From NCBI GenBank assembly GCA_964628905.1, contig CAZVNS010000003.1:1-64000 (forward strand): a stretch of 64,000 nt of DNA. Reading direction: 5' to 3'. The position numbers and the translations under genes are program-made. A model generated the notes under the pieces. The model ran no database searches. It saw nothing but the letters and a program-made list of their open reading frames with translations, and was not told where the DNA came from. Below, piece after piece: positions 43,195-51,482 of the stretch. How positions within the stretch are numbered: the first letter of the stretch is position 1; each line of letters opens with the position of its first letter. The stretch comes from JAJPXC01 sp964628905. Lineage in GTDB: Bacteria > Bacteroidota > Bacteroidia > Bacteroidales > Muribaculaceae.

Positions 43195-44004
43195 TCACTT
43201 GACGGTTAGGGCGATCACCAGCGATGCTATCACCGAGCAGGCGCTCACGATGGTCGAGGTGATTGAAATCTTATATGCGTTATATTGGTTATACTTAGAG
43301 TTGTCGGAGCGTATCTTGTTGGGCTCCACGTAGACCACATCGTTCTGCCTAAGGTAGAAGTAGGGCGACTCGAGGGTCTTCGATGAGTTGAGGTTGAAGT
43401 GGTGGTAAGTCATCTTACCATTCTCCTCGCGGATGAGCAACACGTCTTCGCGCTCGCCATACTCGGTGAGGTCGCCGGCTGCGGCGAGAGCGTCGAGCAG
43501 CGTATAGCGTTCGCGGTCAACCTTCTGCACACCAGGGTTCTTGACCTCGCCCATCACATTGACGCGGAAACTCAGCAGCTGGACTCTGACGATCGGGACG
43601 TCGACATCCTGGCTGATGCGCTTCTCGAGCTGGGCAGTAAGTTGCTGAGTGGTAAGGCCAGCCACATGCACCTTGCCGATGATGGGCATGGTGATGTCGC
43701 CTTCGCCGTTGACTATGTAGGTCTGCTGAGAGGGTTGCTGCGAAAGCACGATGTCCTCGCCCCGGACGGCCGGGTTGACCAGAGGGAGGTTATAGTCAGA
43801 TGCCGCTGAGGGCACTATAGAAGTCACGGTGATAAGGAGCTCATCATCAGGCGCTATTTTCACCTGATAGTCCTCAAGGTTGGTGATTACGCCGTCAGGA
43901 GTCGACTTCAGATCCTCCATATATGTCAACGAGCCGCGCTGCGTTGAGCATGAGGCTAAAAAGATGGCAAACAATGCCAATAATCCCAAATTTATTTTTT
44001 TCAT
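43195..44004 (-). CDS. polysaccharide export lipoprotein, Wza type
   Basis: 269 residues. A lipobox with Cys19 (F-L-A-S-C) anchors it as a lipoprotein. The poly-export domain (about 40-115) and an SLBB domain (about 145-220, V-N-V-M-G-E-V-K-N-P-G) follow, then a C-terminal hydrophobic helix (about 245-265) that may cross the outer membrane. It is the first gene of the minus-strand export operon, preceded by a leader with a strong hairpin. Confidence 0.92.
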   Translation of the reverse strand: MKKINLGLLALFAIFLASCSTQRGSLTYMEDLKSTPDGVITNLEDYQVKIAPDDELLITVTSIVPSAASDYNLPLVNPAVRGEDIVLSQQPSQQTYIVNGEGDITMPIIGKVHVAGLTTQQLTAQLEKRISQDVDVPIVRVQLLSFRVNVMGEVKNPGVQKVDRERYTLLDALAAAGDLTEYGEREDVLLIREENGKMTYHHFNLNSSKTLESPYFYLRQNDVVYVEPNKIRSDNSKYNQYNAYKISITSTIVSACSVIASLVIALTVK

Positions 44005-44026
44005 TGCAATGATTTCGGTTGGTTAC

Positions 44027-44069
44027 CTATGACTACAACGACCTCAAAGGTTAAATATTGTAATCATAG
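44027..44069 (-). promoter_or_regulatory. leader hairpin / dyad before the Wza-like gene
   Basis: CUAUGAUUACAA (44058-44069) pairs with UUGUAGUCAUAG (44027-44038) over 12 positions with one G-U, and the loop holds an inner ACCU/AGGU helix. It lies between the putative transcription start and the start codon. No U tract follows, so it may control translation or mRNA stability, or be a protein site in DNA. Confidence 0.5.
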
Positions 44070-44133
44070 CTATATTTTTCGACACAACGCGCGCCATCGA
44101 GGCCCCGCGCCGTGCCATTTTCAATACAGGCGG

Positions 44134-44164
44134 CAAAGTTAAGCATTTTTCCCCACACCACCAA
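44134..44164 (-). promoter_or_regulatory. promoter of the exopolysaccharide export operon
   Basis: On the minus strand TAACTTTG (44134-44141) fits the -7 consensus, and TTGG (44161-44164) lies exactly 19 bp upstream. The transcript would carry a leader of about 125 nt containing the hairpin at 44027-44069. In the rest of the 415-bp gap I see only a short AAGCCC/GGGCTT hairpin (44223-44237), the tandem palindromes and the plus-strand promoter. Confidence 0.65.
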
Positions 44165-44264
44165 CACCCCGACAAAATCCACCAGGGCAACCTCATCAAA
44201 ATAAAAACCATAAGCTTAGGAAAAGCCCGCAGGGCTTGATAAGGCGACTCGTACTATTATTATT

Positions 44265-44342
44265 TTTCTGCCACAGAAACAAAATCGCAAAAATATTTCT
44301 GTCACAGAAACCAAAACGCAAAAAAGTTTCTGCCACAGAAAC
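44265..44342. repeat. three palindromes at 31-bp spacing
   Basis: The 15-bp inverted repeat TTTCTGYCACAGAAA occurs at 44265, 44296 and 44327, each start exactly 31 bp from the last; the third copy extends to 17 bp. The 15 bases between the copies are also partly conserved (CGCAAAAA). The spacing is close to three helical turns, so all copies face the same side of DNA. They lie between the two divergent promoters, which points to operator sites. Confidence 0.8.
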
Positions 44343-44367
44343 CTGGAGGCGATATGTGATGCCTGCG

Positions 44368-44397
44368 TTGGGGGTTGGAGGATTTTGTGTATCTTTG
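44368..44397 (+). promoter_or_regulatory. promoter for the 44420 acyltransferase
   Basis: TATCTTTG (44390-44397) is a perfect -7 box; TTGG at 44368-44371 lies 18 bp upstream. The box ends 22 bp before the chosen start codon and lies inside a longer open frame, which rules out an earlier start. Confidence 0.65.
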
Positions 44398-44419
44398 CGG
44401 CAAAGAAGGTAGTACCAAT

Positions 44420-45508
44420 ATGACAGCAGGCAAGCAACGCGACTATAGCTACGACGTGATGAAGGGCATTGCCATCTATGCGGTGGTGATGGGCCATGTT
44501 CTGCTGTTTGCCTCCGAAGGGTTATACAACACATTGCTGTTTAAGGTGATAACGATATCGCACATGCCGCTATTCTTCTTCATCAGCGGCTATTTCAGCT
44601 ACAAGGAGCGGGATGGCCGAGGCTTTGTGGCTCCCGAGCTGTGGGCGCGCCTGAAGCAGCTGATAGTGCCGATGGTGGTTATGTCAGCCCTATTCGCGCT
44701 GTTCCGCAGCATCACACCCTGGGTTAGTGAACCAATCCCGCACGACTCTCTGTGGACCAATCTGAGCGACCTTTGGCTCGACAACGCCAAATGGGGGTAT
44801 TGGTTCACTGTCTGCCTGTTTGAGATTATCGTCATCTACCGTCTGCTGACGCCGTTGATGCGTCGTGCGTCGAGGGGGGCGGCACTGTGGTGCATCATCG
44901 TGTCAGTGTTTATCGCTCTCATAGTTATATATAAGATTGTGCCGAAGACCGTTGGCGATGTGTTGGAGCTAAAATTCGTGGCCATGTACACCCCCGTGTT
45001 CCTCGTCGGTGTGCTGGCGCGGCGCTACAGCGAAGGCTTCTACCGTCTGCTTCACAACCAGTGGGCCACGACTGCGGCTTTGCTTTGCGGTGCGATGATG
45101 TTAGTGCTCCTTGTCTATCAGGATCAGATTGCGTTTATGCTGAAGCCCGGCATCACGCTGCTGCTCAGCCCCGTGTGGCACCTATTCTTAGTAGTTGTGG
45201 CATTCAGTGTGATACGCTCGTGGGTGGTGGATGACCAGGGTCATCAGCAGCTCACCCCCTCAATCCGCCTATGGGCATACCTGGGCCGCAACAGCTTAGG
45301 CATATACCTGTTGCAATACTTCTTCCTCTTCCCCATACCGTGGCTCACGGCAGCGATAGAGTCGATGGGGCTGCAGCTCGTGCCATCACTGACGGCAAGC
45401 TTCGTGGCCTCGGGCCTCATCGTTGCGGCATGCTGCGGAGCGATAGCTTTCTTGCGCACAAGCTCTTACGCCGCCTTCCTCACCCTCGGCGACCCCATCA
45501 AACGCTGA
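44420..45508 (+). CDS. acyltransferase family 3 membrane protein
   Basis: 362 residues, ten membrane segments. The start Y-D-V-M-K-G-I-A-I-Y-A-V-V-M-G-H (about 11-26) ends in the conserved His of the family, followed by H-M-P-L-F-F-F-I-S-G-Y. It probably acylates an extracytoplasmic sugar. It is transcribed away from the export operon, sharing the control region with the three palindromes, and ends 3 bp from the convergent glycosyltransferase stop. Confidence 0.87.
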   Translation: MTAGKQRDYSYDVMKGIAIYAVVMGHVLLFASEGLYNTLLFKVITISHMPLFFFISGYFSYKERDGRGFVAPELWARLKQLIVPMVVMSALFALFRSITPWVSEPIPHDSLWTNLSDLWLDNAKWGYWFTVCLFEIIVIYRLLTPLMRRASRGAALWCIIVSVFIALIVIYKIVPKTVGDVLELKFVAMYTPVFLVGVLARRYSEGFYRLLHNQWATTAALLCGAMMLVLLVYQDQIAFMLKPGITLLLSPVWHLFLVVVAFSVIRSWVVDDQGHQQLTPSIRLWAYLGRNSLGIYLLQYFFLFPIPWLTAAIESMGLQLVPSLTASFVASGLIVAACCGAIAFLRTSSYAAFLTLGDPIKR

Positions 45509-45511
45509 CAA

Positions 45512-46552
45512 TTACAATAGCCCTATCTCTTTTAGCAGCTGAGGGGTGATCACGTTGTCGATGTCGTAGCCCATGGCCACTTCTTGGCATCTGCGTCGCA
45601 TCTTCATCAAATCGACTTCCCCCTCAATAATTGACCTCATACGATCGGCTATTGTATCAGCATCTTTAATTGGGACGAATAACGCAGTCTCCCCTTCGTC
45701 TAAGAAAACCCGGTTATGAGCCCAATCTGACGCAATAATAGGAAGTCCGGCAACAAACGCATCGATGAAAATCCCGGCAAATCCCTCTCCCTCCCAAAAA
45801 GTTGGGAACAACATGGCATCGTAGGAGGCAAGCTTTTCAATTCCCTCCCTGTCAGACATCTTAAGGAAACCCTTATAATTCACATTTGTCAACTTGTCGA
45901 GTTGCGCACTGAATGCTTCTTCATAGTCCTCGTCTATTCTTCCATAGAAATCAACTATAAATCTATCGCCAAGTCCTGTGTCGTTTAACAACTTGGCGGC
46001 TTTTATTATATAATCAACTCCTTTCTCCGGCTTAATCCTGGACAGGAAAACGAAACGCTTTACCGGCCCCGAAGGTTTCAATTCAGGCAGATACTTGACA
46101 TCCTTAAAATTAGGCACTTGTCTTACCCTGCTAATCCCATCTGCACGTAATGAATCGACCATTTGGTTGCTTTCAACCAGATTGATGCTCAGAGGCTGTA
46201 TATACTTCGCCTTAAATATTCCATTATGTACATTTTCGTGGAACTTTCCTCCTATCGTCCAATGAATTACCGGACGTCCCGACTTAATCCACTTATGCAC
46301 TTTTGCTAACATATATACATTGCGGAATGATGTTGACAAAATCAGCGGACGGCGAGGATGTGCACATAACGCCCATAGTGTTTTGAACAACACAGAAGGA
46401 TGTTTGCGCCACTTAAAGAAATCGAGGACTGTTATCTCGACACCTAATTCCCGTAATCGCCGTAATATATACTGGTTTTTGACGGTTTCACCGCATTGAG
46501 GGGTGTTAGATTCGTTCACCCAACCTAACAAGATGGCCTTATGTGCTTTCAT
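45512..46552 (-). CDS. glycosyltransferase, GT4 type
   Basis: 346 residues, GT-B fold: the donor-side F-L-S-R-I-K-P-E-K-G-V-D-Y (about 168-180), Y-K-G-F-L-K-M-S-D-R-E and F-P-T-F-W-E-G-E-G-F-A-G (about 252-263, the E-x-F-x-G nucleotide sugar site). It overlaps the TupA-like gene by 4 bp. Both are richer in A and T than their neighbours. Confidence 0.86.
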   Translation of the reverse strand: MKAHKAILLGWVNESNTPQCGETVKNQYILRRLRELGVEITVLDFFKWRKHPSVLFKTLWALCAHPRRPLILSTSFRNVYMLAKVHKWIKSGRPVIHWTIGGKFHENVHNGIFKAKYIQPLSINLVESNQMVDSLRADGISRVRQVPNFKDVKYLPELKPSGPVKRFVFLSRIKPEKGVDYIIKAAKLLNDTGLGDRFIVDFYGRIDEDYEEAFSAQLDKLTNVNYKGFLKMSDREGIEKLASYDAMLFPTFWEGEGFAGIFIDAFVAGLPIIASDWAHNRVFLDEGETALFVPIKDADTIADRMRSIIEGEVDLMKMRRRCQEVAMGYDIDNVITPQLLKEIGLL

Positions 46553-47433
46553 ATCTTCACTTCTGCTCCTAATTCCATTTGTCCCTTGCGGCTGAAGTAG
46601 GTCATGGTGGCGCCGTTGGATGTAAAAGTCATCTCGCCAAAGTAAACTTTGTCACCTACTTCATACAAGTCAACTCTCACCAGTGGAAACCCTTTAGCAA
46701 GCGTTCGAGCCACCCTTAATAACTCATCATGCATCTTAGGCTTGGGCATGGAATCTACGTTGGCATACCGCTCTGCCATCATGTCAGGTAGTCTTGTCCA
46801 TTTGCCATCCACGCTGTATGCCATATAGTCGGCGTGACCGGTTTGGTAGTCACGGTTAGTAATCACAAAACATAGGTATGGCTCGCCGTCAAAACACCAA
46901 AATTTATAATCCACGATTGATGAAGATGTTGACAGTTCATTTTCAAGCAATTGTTCTATGATGATTTTAGGCCTTATATCAAAATAATGACGCTCCCCAG
47001 TCTCATATCCAAAAGGAGTCAGCCACTTATTAAGTTTATTAGTAAGTTCTTGGATATTAACTTTACTCTTATCATCTACAAGCACTACAGAAGCACTCCC
47101 ATTATTTGTCTTAACCACAAATTTATCAGGCAATGATGCCCAATCTATCTCTTCAGGTCGGTTATATACTCCATATAGCTCCACCAACGTCTGGCCCTCC
47201 TTCCGTTCCTTAACAAAATCCCTGACTAAGTATTTGTCGGTCAATCGAGTCCACTCAGCAACATCTGTATTGAAAAGCAAATAAAGTATCTTTTCATCAA
47301 GTGTTGAAGGACGCTTAATATTTGGAAATCTGTGATATTTAGAGAAATAGCGCAACCGTGCCATATTTTTGGCAGATATGATGCCTCTCCTCCCTAACGC
47401 ATATAAAAAACTCTTAATTTTACTATTAGCCAT
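46549..47433 (-). CDS. TupA-like ATP-grasp protein
   Basis: 294 residues similar to the TupA-like ATP-grasp proteins of capsule and teichuronopeptide loci, which ligate amino acids or related groups to polysaccharide. Typical stretches: P-S-T-L-D-E-K-I-L-Y-L-L, D-K-Y-L-V-R-D-F-V, F-V-V-K-T-N-N-G-S-A-S and V-D-Y-K-F-W-C-F-D-G-E-P, with R-V-D-L-Y and G-E-M-T-F-T near the end. Base composition is clearly AT-richer than the chromosome around it, which suggests transfer with the downstream glycosyltransferase. Confidence 0.85.
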   Translation of the reverse strand: MANSKIKSFLYALGRRGIISAKNMARLRYFSKYHRFPNIKRPSTLDEKILYLLFNTDVAEWTRLTDKYLVRDFVKERKEGQTLVELYGVYNRPEEIDWASLPDKFVVKTNNGSASVVLVDDKSKVNIQELTNKLNKWLTPFGYETGERHYFDIRPKIIIEQLLENELSTSSSIVDYKFWCFDGEPYLCFVITNRDYQTGHADYMAYSVDGKWTRLPDMMAERYANVDSMPKPKMHDELLRVARTLAKGFPLVRVDLYEVGDKVYFGEMTFTSNGATMTYFSRKGQMELGAEVKI

Positions 47434-47452
47434 AATTATTGCTATTTTCCCG

Positions 47453-47540
47453 CAAATTTAACCCAATTATGCCGATTTCACAACTTTTCACCCACCGCGA
47501 AAGATGGATTTGGGGAGTTGGGTGAAAATGTGTAATTTTG
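47453..47540. promoter_or_regulatory. divergent -7 boxes for TupA-like gene and acyltransferase
   Basis: TAAATTTG on the minus strand (47453-47460) lies 20 bp before the TupA-like start. TAATTTTG on the plus strand (47533-47540) lies 25 bp before the acyltransferase ATG at 47565 and sets that start. The -33 elements are weak. Confidence 0.55.
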
Positions 47541-47564
47541 CGTTTTGATACACATATTAATATA

Positions 47565-48410
47565 ATGGAACAGGAAGGTTACGAAATACGTCCTGATGTG
47601 CTCTCTGAGGAGGACATCATGGAGAAGGCCCCCAAGCTGCGCTCTCACCCCAAGTTGGTGCGCTGGGCCATGAAGCTGCTGGCCATCGACAAGGTCAACT
47701 GGATCCACGGCCACAACTGCAAGACCCCGGGCCCGGAGTTCTGCGCCGGGGTGATCCGCGACCTGCAGCTGAAGATGCAGGTCGACAACGAGCAGGTGCT
47801 TGACCAGTTCCCCACGGGAGCGTTCATCACCGTGAGCAACCACCCCTTCGGGGCCCTCGACGGCGTGACGCTGATCGACATCGTGGGTTCGAAGCGCCCG
47901 AAGTTCAAGGTGATGGTCAACATGGTGCTCAACCTCATCACCGCCCTGCGCCCCAGCTTTATAGCCGTCGACGCCTTGGCAAGCGACGACCCGGCGAAAA
48001 AGGCCGTGTCGATGCGCGGCATCAAGGATGCCATCATGCAGGTACGCCGCGGCGAGCCCATGGGCTTCTTCCCCGCCGGCGCCGTGTCAAAGGTCAACTG
48101 GCGCGGACGACTGATAGACCGCGAGTGGCAGCCATCGATCATACGCCTGATACAGCAGCTCAACATGCCGGTGATACCCATCTTCTTCCACGGCAGCAAC
48201 TCATGGTGGTTCAACTTCTTAGGCAAAGTGAGCTGGCAGTTGCGCACGCTGCGCCTCCCCGCTGAGGTGTTCCGCAAAAAAGGGAAGAAGATGCATGTCA
48301 CCATCGGCAACCCCATCTCCGTCGAGGAGCAGAAGCTCCATCAGGGATCGATCGAAGAATTCGGCAACTTCCTCAAATCCAAAACCCACGAACTCCGCGC
48401 ATGCAAATAA
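47565..48410 (+). CDS. lysophospholipid acyltransferase family protein
   Basis: 281 residues of the PlsC/glycerolipid acyltransferase family. The acyl-transfer motif H-x4-D is V-S-N-H-P-F-G-A-L-D-G (about 84-94), and the G-F-F-P-A-G motif that binds the phosphate lies near 163-168. No membrane anchor is obvious at the N-terminus. It moves an acyl chain onto a lysolipid, possibly an amino lipid. It overlaps the sigma-54 regulator by 10 bp. Confidence 0.88.
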   Translation: MEQEGYEIRPDVLSEEDIMEKAPKLRSHPKLVRWAMKLLAIDKVNWIHGHNCKTPGPEFCAGVIRDLQLKMQVDNEQVLDQFPTGAFITVSNHPFGALDGVTLIDIVGSKRPKFKVMVNMVLNLITALRPSFIAVDALASDDPAKKAVSMRGIKDAIMQVRRGEPMGFFPAGAVSKVNWRGRLIDREWQPSIIRLIQQLNMPVIPIFFHGSNSWWFNFLGKVSWQLRTLRLPAEVFRKKGKKMHVTIGNPISVEEQKLHQGSIEEFGNFLKSKTHELRACK

Positions 48411-49621
48411 ATCCCATCGACATCCCACCCCAGGTGCAGCAGGCCAAGCAGCGTCTTGGCATCGTGGGCAACGCTCCGCAGCTGATCCAGGCCATCACCC
48501 GCGCCCTGCAGGTGGCACCGATCGACCTGTCGGTGCTCATCCGCGGCGAGAGCGGCACGGGCAAGGAATTCTTCCCCAAGCTCATCCACCAGAACAGTGC
48601 CCGCAAACACAATAAATATATAGCCGTCAACTGCGGCGCCATCCCTGAGGGCACCATCGACTCAGAGCTGTTCGGCCACGAGAAGGGTTCGTTCACCGGA
48701 GCCGTAACCTCGCGCAAAGGGTACTTCGAGGAAGCCGACGGCGGCACCATATTTCTCGACGAGGTAGCCGAGTTGCCGCTTACCACCCAGGCGCGCCTGC
48801 TGCGCGTGCTCGAGAGCGGCGAATTCATCAAGGTGGGCTCGTCGACGGTGCAGCGCACCAACATCCGCGTCGTGGCCGCCACCAACGTCGACCTGGTCAA
48901 GGCCGTGGAGCAGGGGCGCTTCCGCGAAGACCTCTACTACCGCCTGTCGACTGTGGTGATCAACATCCCCCCGCTGCGCGACCGCGGCAACGACGTACTG
49001 CTGCTTGCCCGCAAGTTCAGCGCAGACTTCGCCGAGCGCTACCGCACCCCCGCCATCGCCCTCGACGACTCCGCCCGCCATCTGCTCACCACCTACCGCT
49101 GGCCCGGCAACGTGCGCCAGCTCAAGAACGTAATCGAGCAGATCGCCCTGTTTGAGGCCGGCAACACCGTCAGCGACGACATCGTGCGCCAATACATTCC
49201 GGCCGACGCTACCGTCTACTCCCCCACAGTGCTCCATCACCCCGCCGACGAGCCACACGCCGGCAGCCACTCCTACGAGGCCGAGCGCGAACTGCTGTTC
49301 AGCATGATATTCCGCCTGCAGCGCGAGATTGAGTCCTTGCGCCGACGCCTCGACGGCCCACAAGCCCTCGCCCCCCACCAGCAAGTAGAACCCGAGCCAA
49401 CAACCACCGTGCGCTCCATCGTGCCCTACATCCCCACCGCCTCAACCCTCATCACCCCCGCCGACGAGCCGTCGACATCGATGACCCTCGAGGACACCGA
49501 GCGCGAAACCATCCGCCGCTCCCTCGAGCGCCACGGCGGCCGCCGCAAGCTCACAGCCCAGGAGCTAAACATCTCGGAGCGCACCCTCTACCGCAAAATC
49601 AAAGAATACGGACTCGAATAA
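48401..49621 (+). CDS. sigma-54 dependent activator without receiver domain
   Basis: 406 residues. The AAA+ core has Walker A G-E-S-G-T-G-K-E (49-56), the sigma-54 contact loop G-S-F-T-G-A (96-101, normally GAFTGA), Walker B G-T-I-F-L-D-E-V (115-122) and the R-E-D-L-Y-Y-R-L arginine region. A Fis-type helix-turn-helix ends the protein (A-Q-E-L-N-I-S-E-R-T-L-Y-R-K). There is no response-regulator, GAF or PAS domain at the front, only about 40 residues, so its signal input is unclear. It lies in one operon with the acyltransferase, lptE and secG. Confidence 0.93.
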   Translation: MQINPIDIPPQVQQAKQRLGIVGNAPQLIQAITRALQVAPIDLSVLIRGESGTGKEFFPKLIHQNSARKHNKYIAVNCGAIPEGTIDSELFGHEKGSFTGAVTSRKGYFEEADGGTIFLDEVAELPLTTQARLLRVLESGEFIKVGSSTVQRTNIRVVAATNVDLVKAVEQGRFREDLYYRLSTVVINIPPLRDRGNDVLLLARKFSADFAERYRTPAIALDDSARHLLTTYRWPGNVRQLKNVIEQIALFEAGNTVSDDIVRQYIPADATVYSPTVLHHPADEPHAGSHSYEAERELLFSMIFRLQREIESLRRRLDGPQALAPHQQVEPEPTTTVRSIVPYIPTASTLITPADEPSTSMTLEDTERETIRRSLERHGGRRKLTAQELNISERTLYRKIKEYGLE

Positions 49622-49632
49622 CCCCTCCCGCA

Positions 49633-50166
49633 ATGCCCCACAAACAGTTATCATCCCGATGGTTACGCCCGCTACTGCTGCTACTGCTGCTGCCACTGTG
49701 CTTAAGCAGCTGCCGCATCAGCTACAAGCTCAACGGCGCAGCCCTCGACTACAATATCTACCACACAGTCCACGTGGCCGAATTCCCAATCCGCGCCGCA
49801 TTGGTCTATCCGCCCTTGCAGCAGACGTTTGAGAACCAGCTGCTTGACTATATCGCTCGCAACACCCGCCTGCAAGTGGTGGAGGGCGCAAGCGACCTGC
49901 AGTTCGAGGGCGAAATCACCGGCTACAACCTCTCGCCACAAGCCGTGGCCGAGGACGGATACGCCTCGCAGACCCGCCTATCCATCTCAGTGCGTGTGAA
50001 ATACACCGACAACAAGCAGGAGGGGAAGGATGTCGACCAGACCTTCTCAGCCTACCGCGACTTCGACTCCTCAGAGATGCTCACCGACGTGCAGGATCAA
50101 CTCTGCGAAGAGATAACCAAGGATCTGGTCGACCTAATCTTCAACGCCACCCTCGGCAACTGGTAA
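49633..50166 (+). CDS. lptE: LptE family lipoprotein
   Basis: 177 residues with a strong signal peptide and lipobox (L-S-S-C, Cys27). R-I-S-Y-K-L-N-G follows, and the body alternates as expected of the LptE beta-alpha sandwich that plugs LptD for lipopolysaccharide insertion. Its place between the sigma-54 activator and secG supports the call; the sequence itself is only moderately diagnostic. Confidence 0.8.
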   Translation: MPHKQLSSRWLRPLLLLLLLPLCLSSCRISYKLNGAALDYNIYHTVHVAEFPIRAALVYPPLQQTFENQLLDYIARNTRLQVVEGASDLQFEGEITGYNLSPQAVAEDGYASQTRLSISVRVKYTDNKQEGKDVDQTFSAYRDFDSSEMLTDVQDQLCEEITKDLVDLIFNATLGNW

Positions 50167-50170
50167 CGCC

Positions 50171-51004
50171 ATGGAACTCAACGAACAACTGCAATATTAC
50201 CTCAACCATCGTGACGAGCCGGTCGATCCCGACTGGGTCGACGCCATGGCTGAGGCCTACCCATACTACACCGCACCGGCAGTCATGCTCCTAAGCCGTG
50301 ATACATCCGGCATACCCCGCGAACGCCTCCAAGCCATCGGTTTCCGCCTGCGGCTCAACTCCCCCGACCCCCAGGCCCTGCTGAGCGAGATTTCACCCGA
50401 AGCAGCAGCCCTGGCCGGCATATACCCCTCAACCACCCCCGCCCCCACGACAAGCACCGATGAAGCCATCGACCGCTTCATCGCCACCTACGGCCACTCC
50501 TCACCCCAAGAGGACGCCCTGCTCGAGCGGCTGATATTCAACCCCACCCCCGAATACGCCCAGACCCTCGAGCAAGAAGCAACCGGCACACCCGCGCCCG
50601 CCGGCCAACCCGCGCCCGGCAGCCAGGACGACCTGATCAACGCCTTCATCCTCAAAAACACGCCCCCCCAGACTCCCGCAACGCCCACAGAGCAAAAGTC
50701 TGCCGGCCAGCCAGACGCCGCTGACAGCCAGGCCATTGAACAGTCAGCCGAACCACAGCCGGAAACAGACCATCGACACCGAGTGCAGCCGCCGGCCGAC
50801 CTCCCCGCCGAGGCGTCGCTCACCGAAGGACTCGCCCGCGTGTACATCCAACAGCGCCGTTACGACCGCGCTTTTGAAATATTACACGCCATAAGCTTGA
50901 ATAATCCGGAAAAAAGTATTTACTTTGCAGACCAATTACGTTTTCTACAAAAACTTATAATAAACCAGCGTCATATCGACAAGCGCTCAACGCAAAAACA
51001 ATAA
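50171..51004 (+). CDS. unrecognised protein with TPR-like C-terminus
   Basis: 277 residues; I do not recognise a family. The N-terminal 90 residues are helical and acidic (Y-Y-L-N-H-R-D-E-P-V-D). A Pro/Thr/Gln-rich linker runs from about 90 to 205. The C-terminal 55 residues (E-G-L-A-R-V-Y-I-Q-Q-R-R-Y-D-R-A-F-E-I-L) resemble one tetratricopeptide repeat, and the end is basic. No signal peptide is seen, so it is probably cytoplasmic. It lies 4 bp after lptE and 8 bp before secG and may act in envelope assembly. Confidence 0.8.
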   Translation: MELNEQLQYYLNHRDEPVDPDWVDAMAEAYPYYTAPAVMLLSRDTSGIPRERLQAIGFRLRLNSPDPQALLSEISPEAAALAGIYPSTTPAPTTSTDEAIDRFIATYGHSSPQEDALLERLIFNPTPEYAQTLEQEATGTPAPAGQPAPGSQDDLINAFILKNTPPQTPATPTEQKSAGQPDAADSQAIEQSAEPQPETDHRHRVQPPADLPAEASLTEGLARVYIQQRRYDRAFEILHAISLNNPEKSIYFADQLRFLQKLIINQRHIDKRSTQKQ

Positions 51005-51012
51005 CTAATAAT

Positions 51013-51423
51013 ATGTATACACTCGTAATCATACTTACCGTCATCGTAGCAATCCTGCTCATTGGCGTAGTACTCGTGCAGAAATCCAAAGGTGGAGGCT
51101 TGGCCTCAGGCTTCTCAAGCGCCAACCAGATCATGGGCGTGCGCCACACCAACGACTTCATCGAAAAGACCACCTGGACCCTGGCCGCCATCGTAGCCAT
51201 CCTCGCCATCATATCGGTATTCGTAATGCCCAAGGCCCCCGCAACAGGCTCACGCGTTAAGGCTTCCCAGGCCACTACCGCCCCCGTTCAGGCAGCGCCC
51301 AACGACCAGGCAGCAGCCGAGCAGCAGCCCGCAGCCGACCTCGGCGCAGAGGCCGCAGCAGCCGAGCAGCAGCCCGCAGCCGACAGTGGCGAAGCCGCCG
51401 CCGAGGCATCCTCAGCCGAGTAA
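51013..51423 (+). CDS. secG: preprotein translocase subunit SecG
   Basis: 136 residues. Two membrane helices (about 2-22 and 57-77) flank the loop V-L-V-Q-K-S-K-G-G-G-L-A-S-G-F-S-S (about 20-36), the SecG signature. It supports SecYE during protein export. The last 50 residues are a cytoplasmic or periplasmic low-complexity tail in which A-A-E-Q-Q-P-A-A-D occurs twice, unlike the short E. coli SecG. Confidence 0.93.
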   Translation: MYTLVIILTVIVAILLIGVVLVQKSKGGGLASGFSSANQIMGVRHTNDFIEKTTWTLAAIVAILAIISVFVMPKAPATGSRVKASQATTAPVQAAPNDQAAAEQQPAADLGAEAAAAEQQPAADSGEAAAEASSAE

Positions 51424-51449
51424 GCCCACCGCCTATCCCCTACGACATA

Positions 51450-51475
51450 AGCCGCAGACACCCACGTCTGCGGCT
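51450..51475 (+). terminator. stem-loop after secG
   Basis: AGCCGCAGAC and GTCTGCGGCT form a 10-bp perfect stem with a 6-nt loop, 27 bp after the secG stop. No T tract follows, so it ends transcription only if that is not needed here, or by protecting the mRNA 3' end. Confidence 0.6.
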
Positions 51476-51482
51476 CATTGTG

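Noticed and set aside
44265..44342. CRISPR-like array
   Set aside because: The spacers are 15-16 bp and partly alike, the repeat is a short palindrome, and no cas genes are present.
44196..44534. Minus-strand frames with repeated F-L-R-F-C-F stretches
   Set aside because: They are translations of the 31-bp repeats and overlap a real gene and both promoters.
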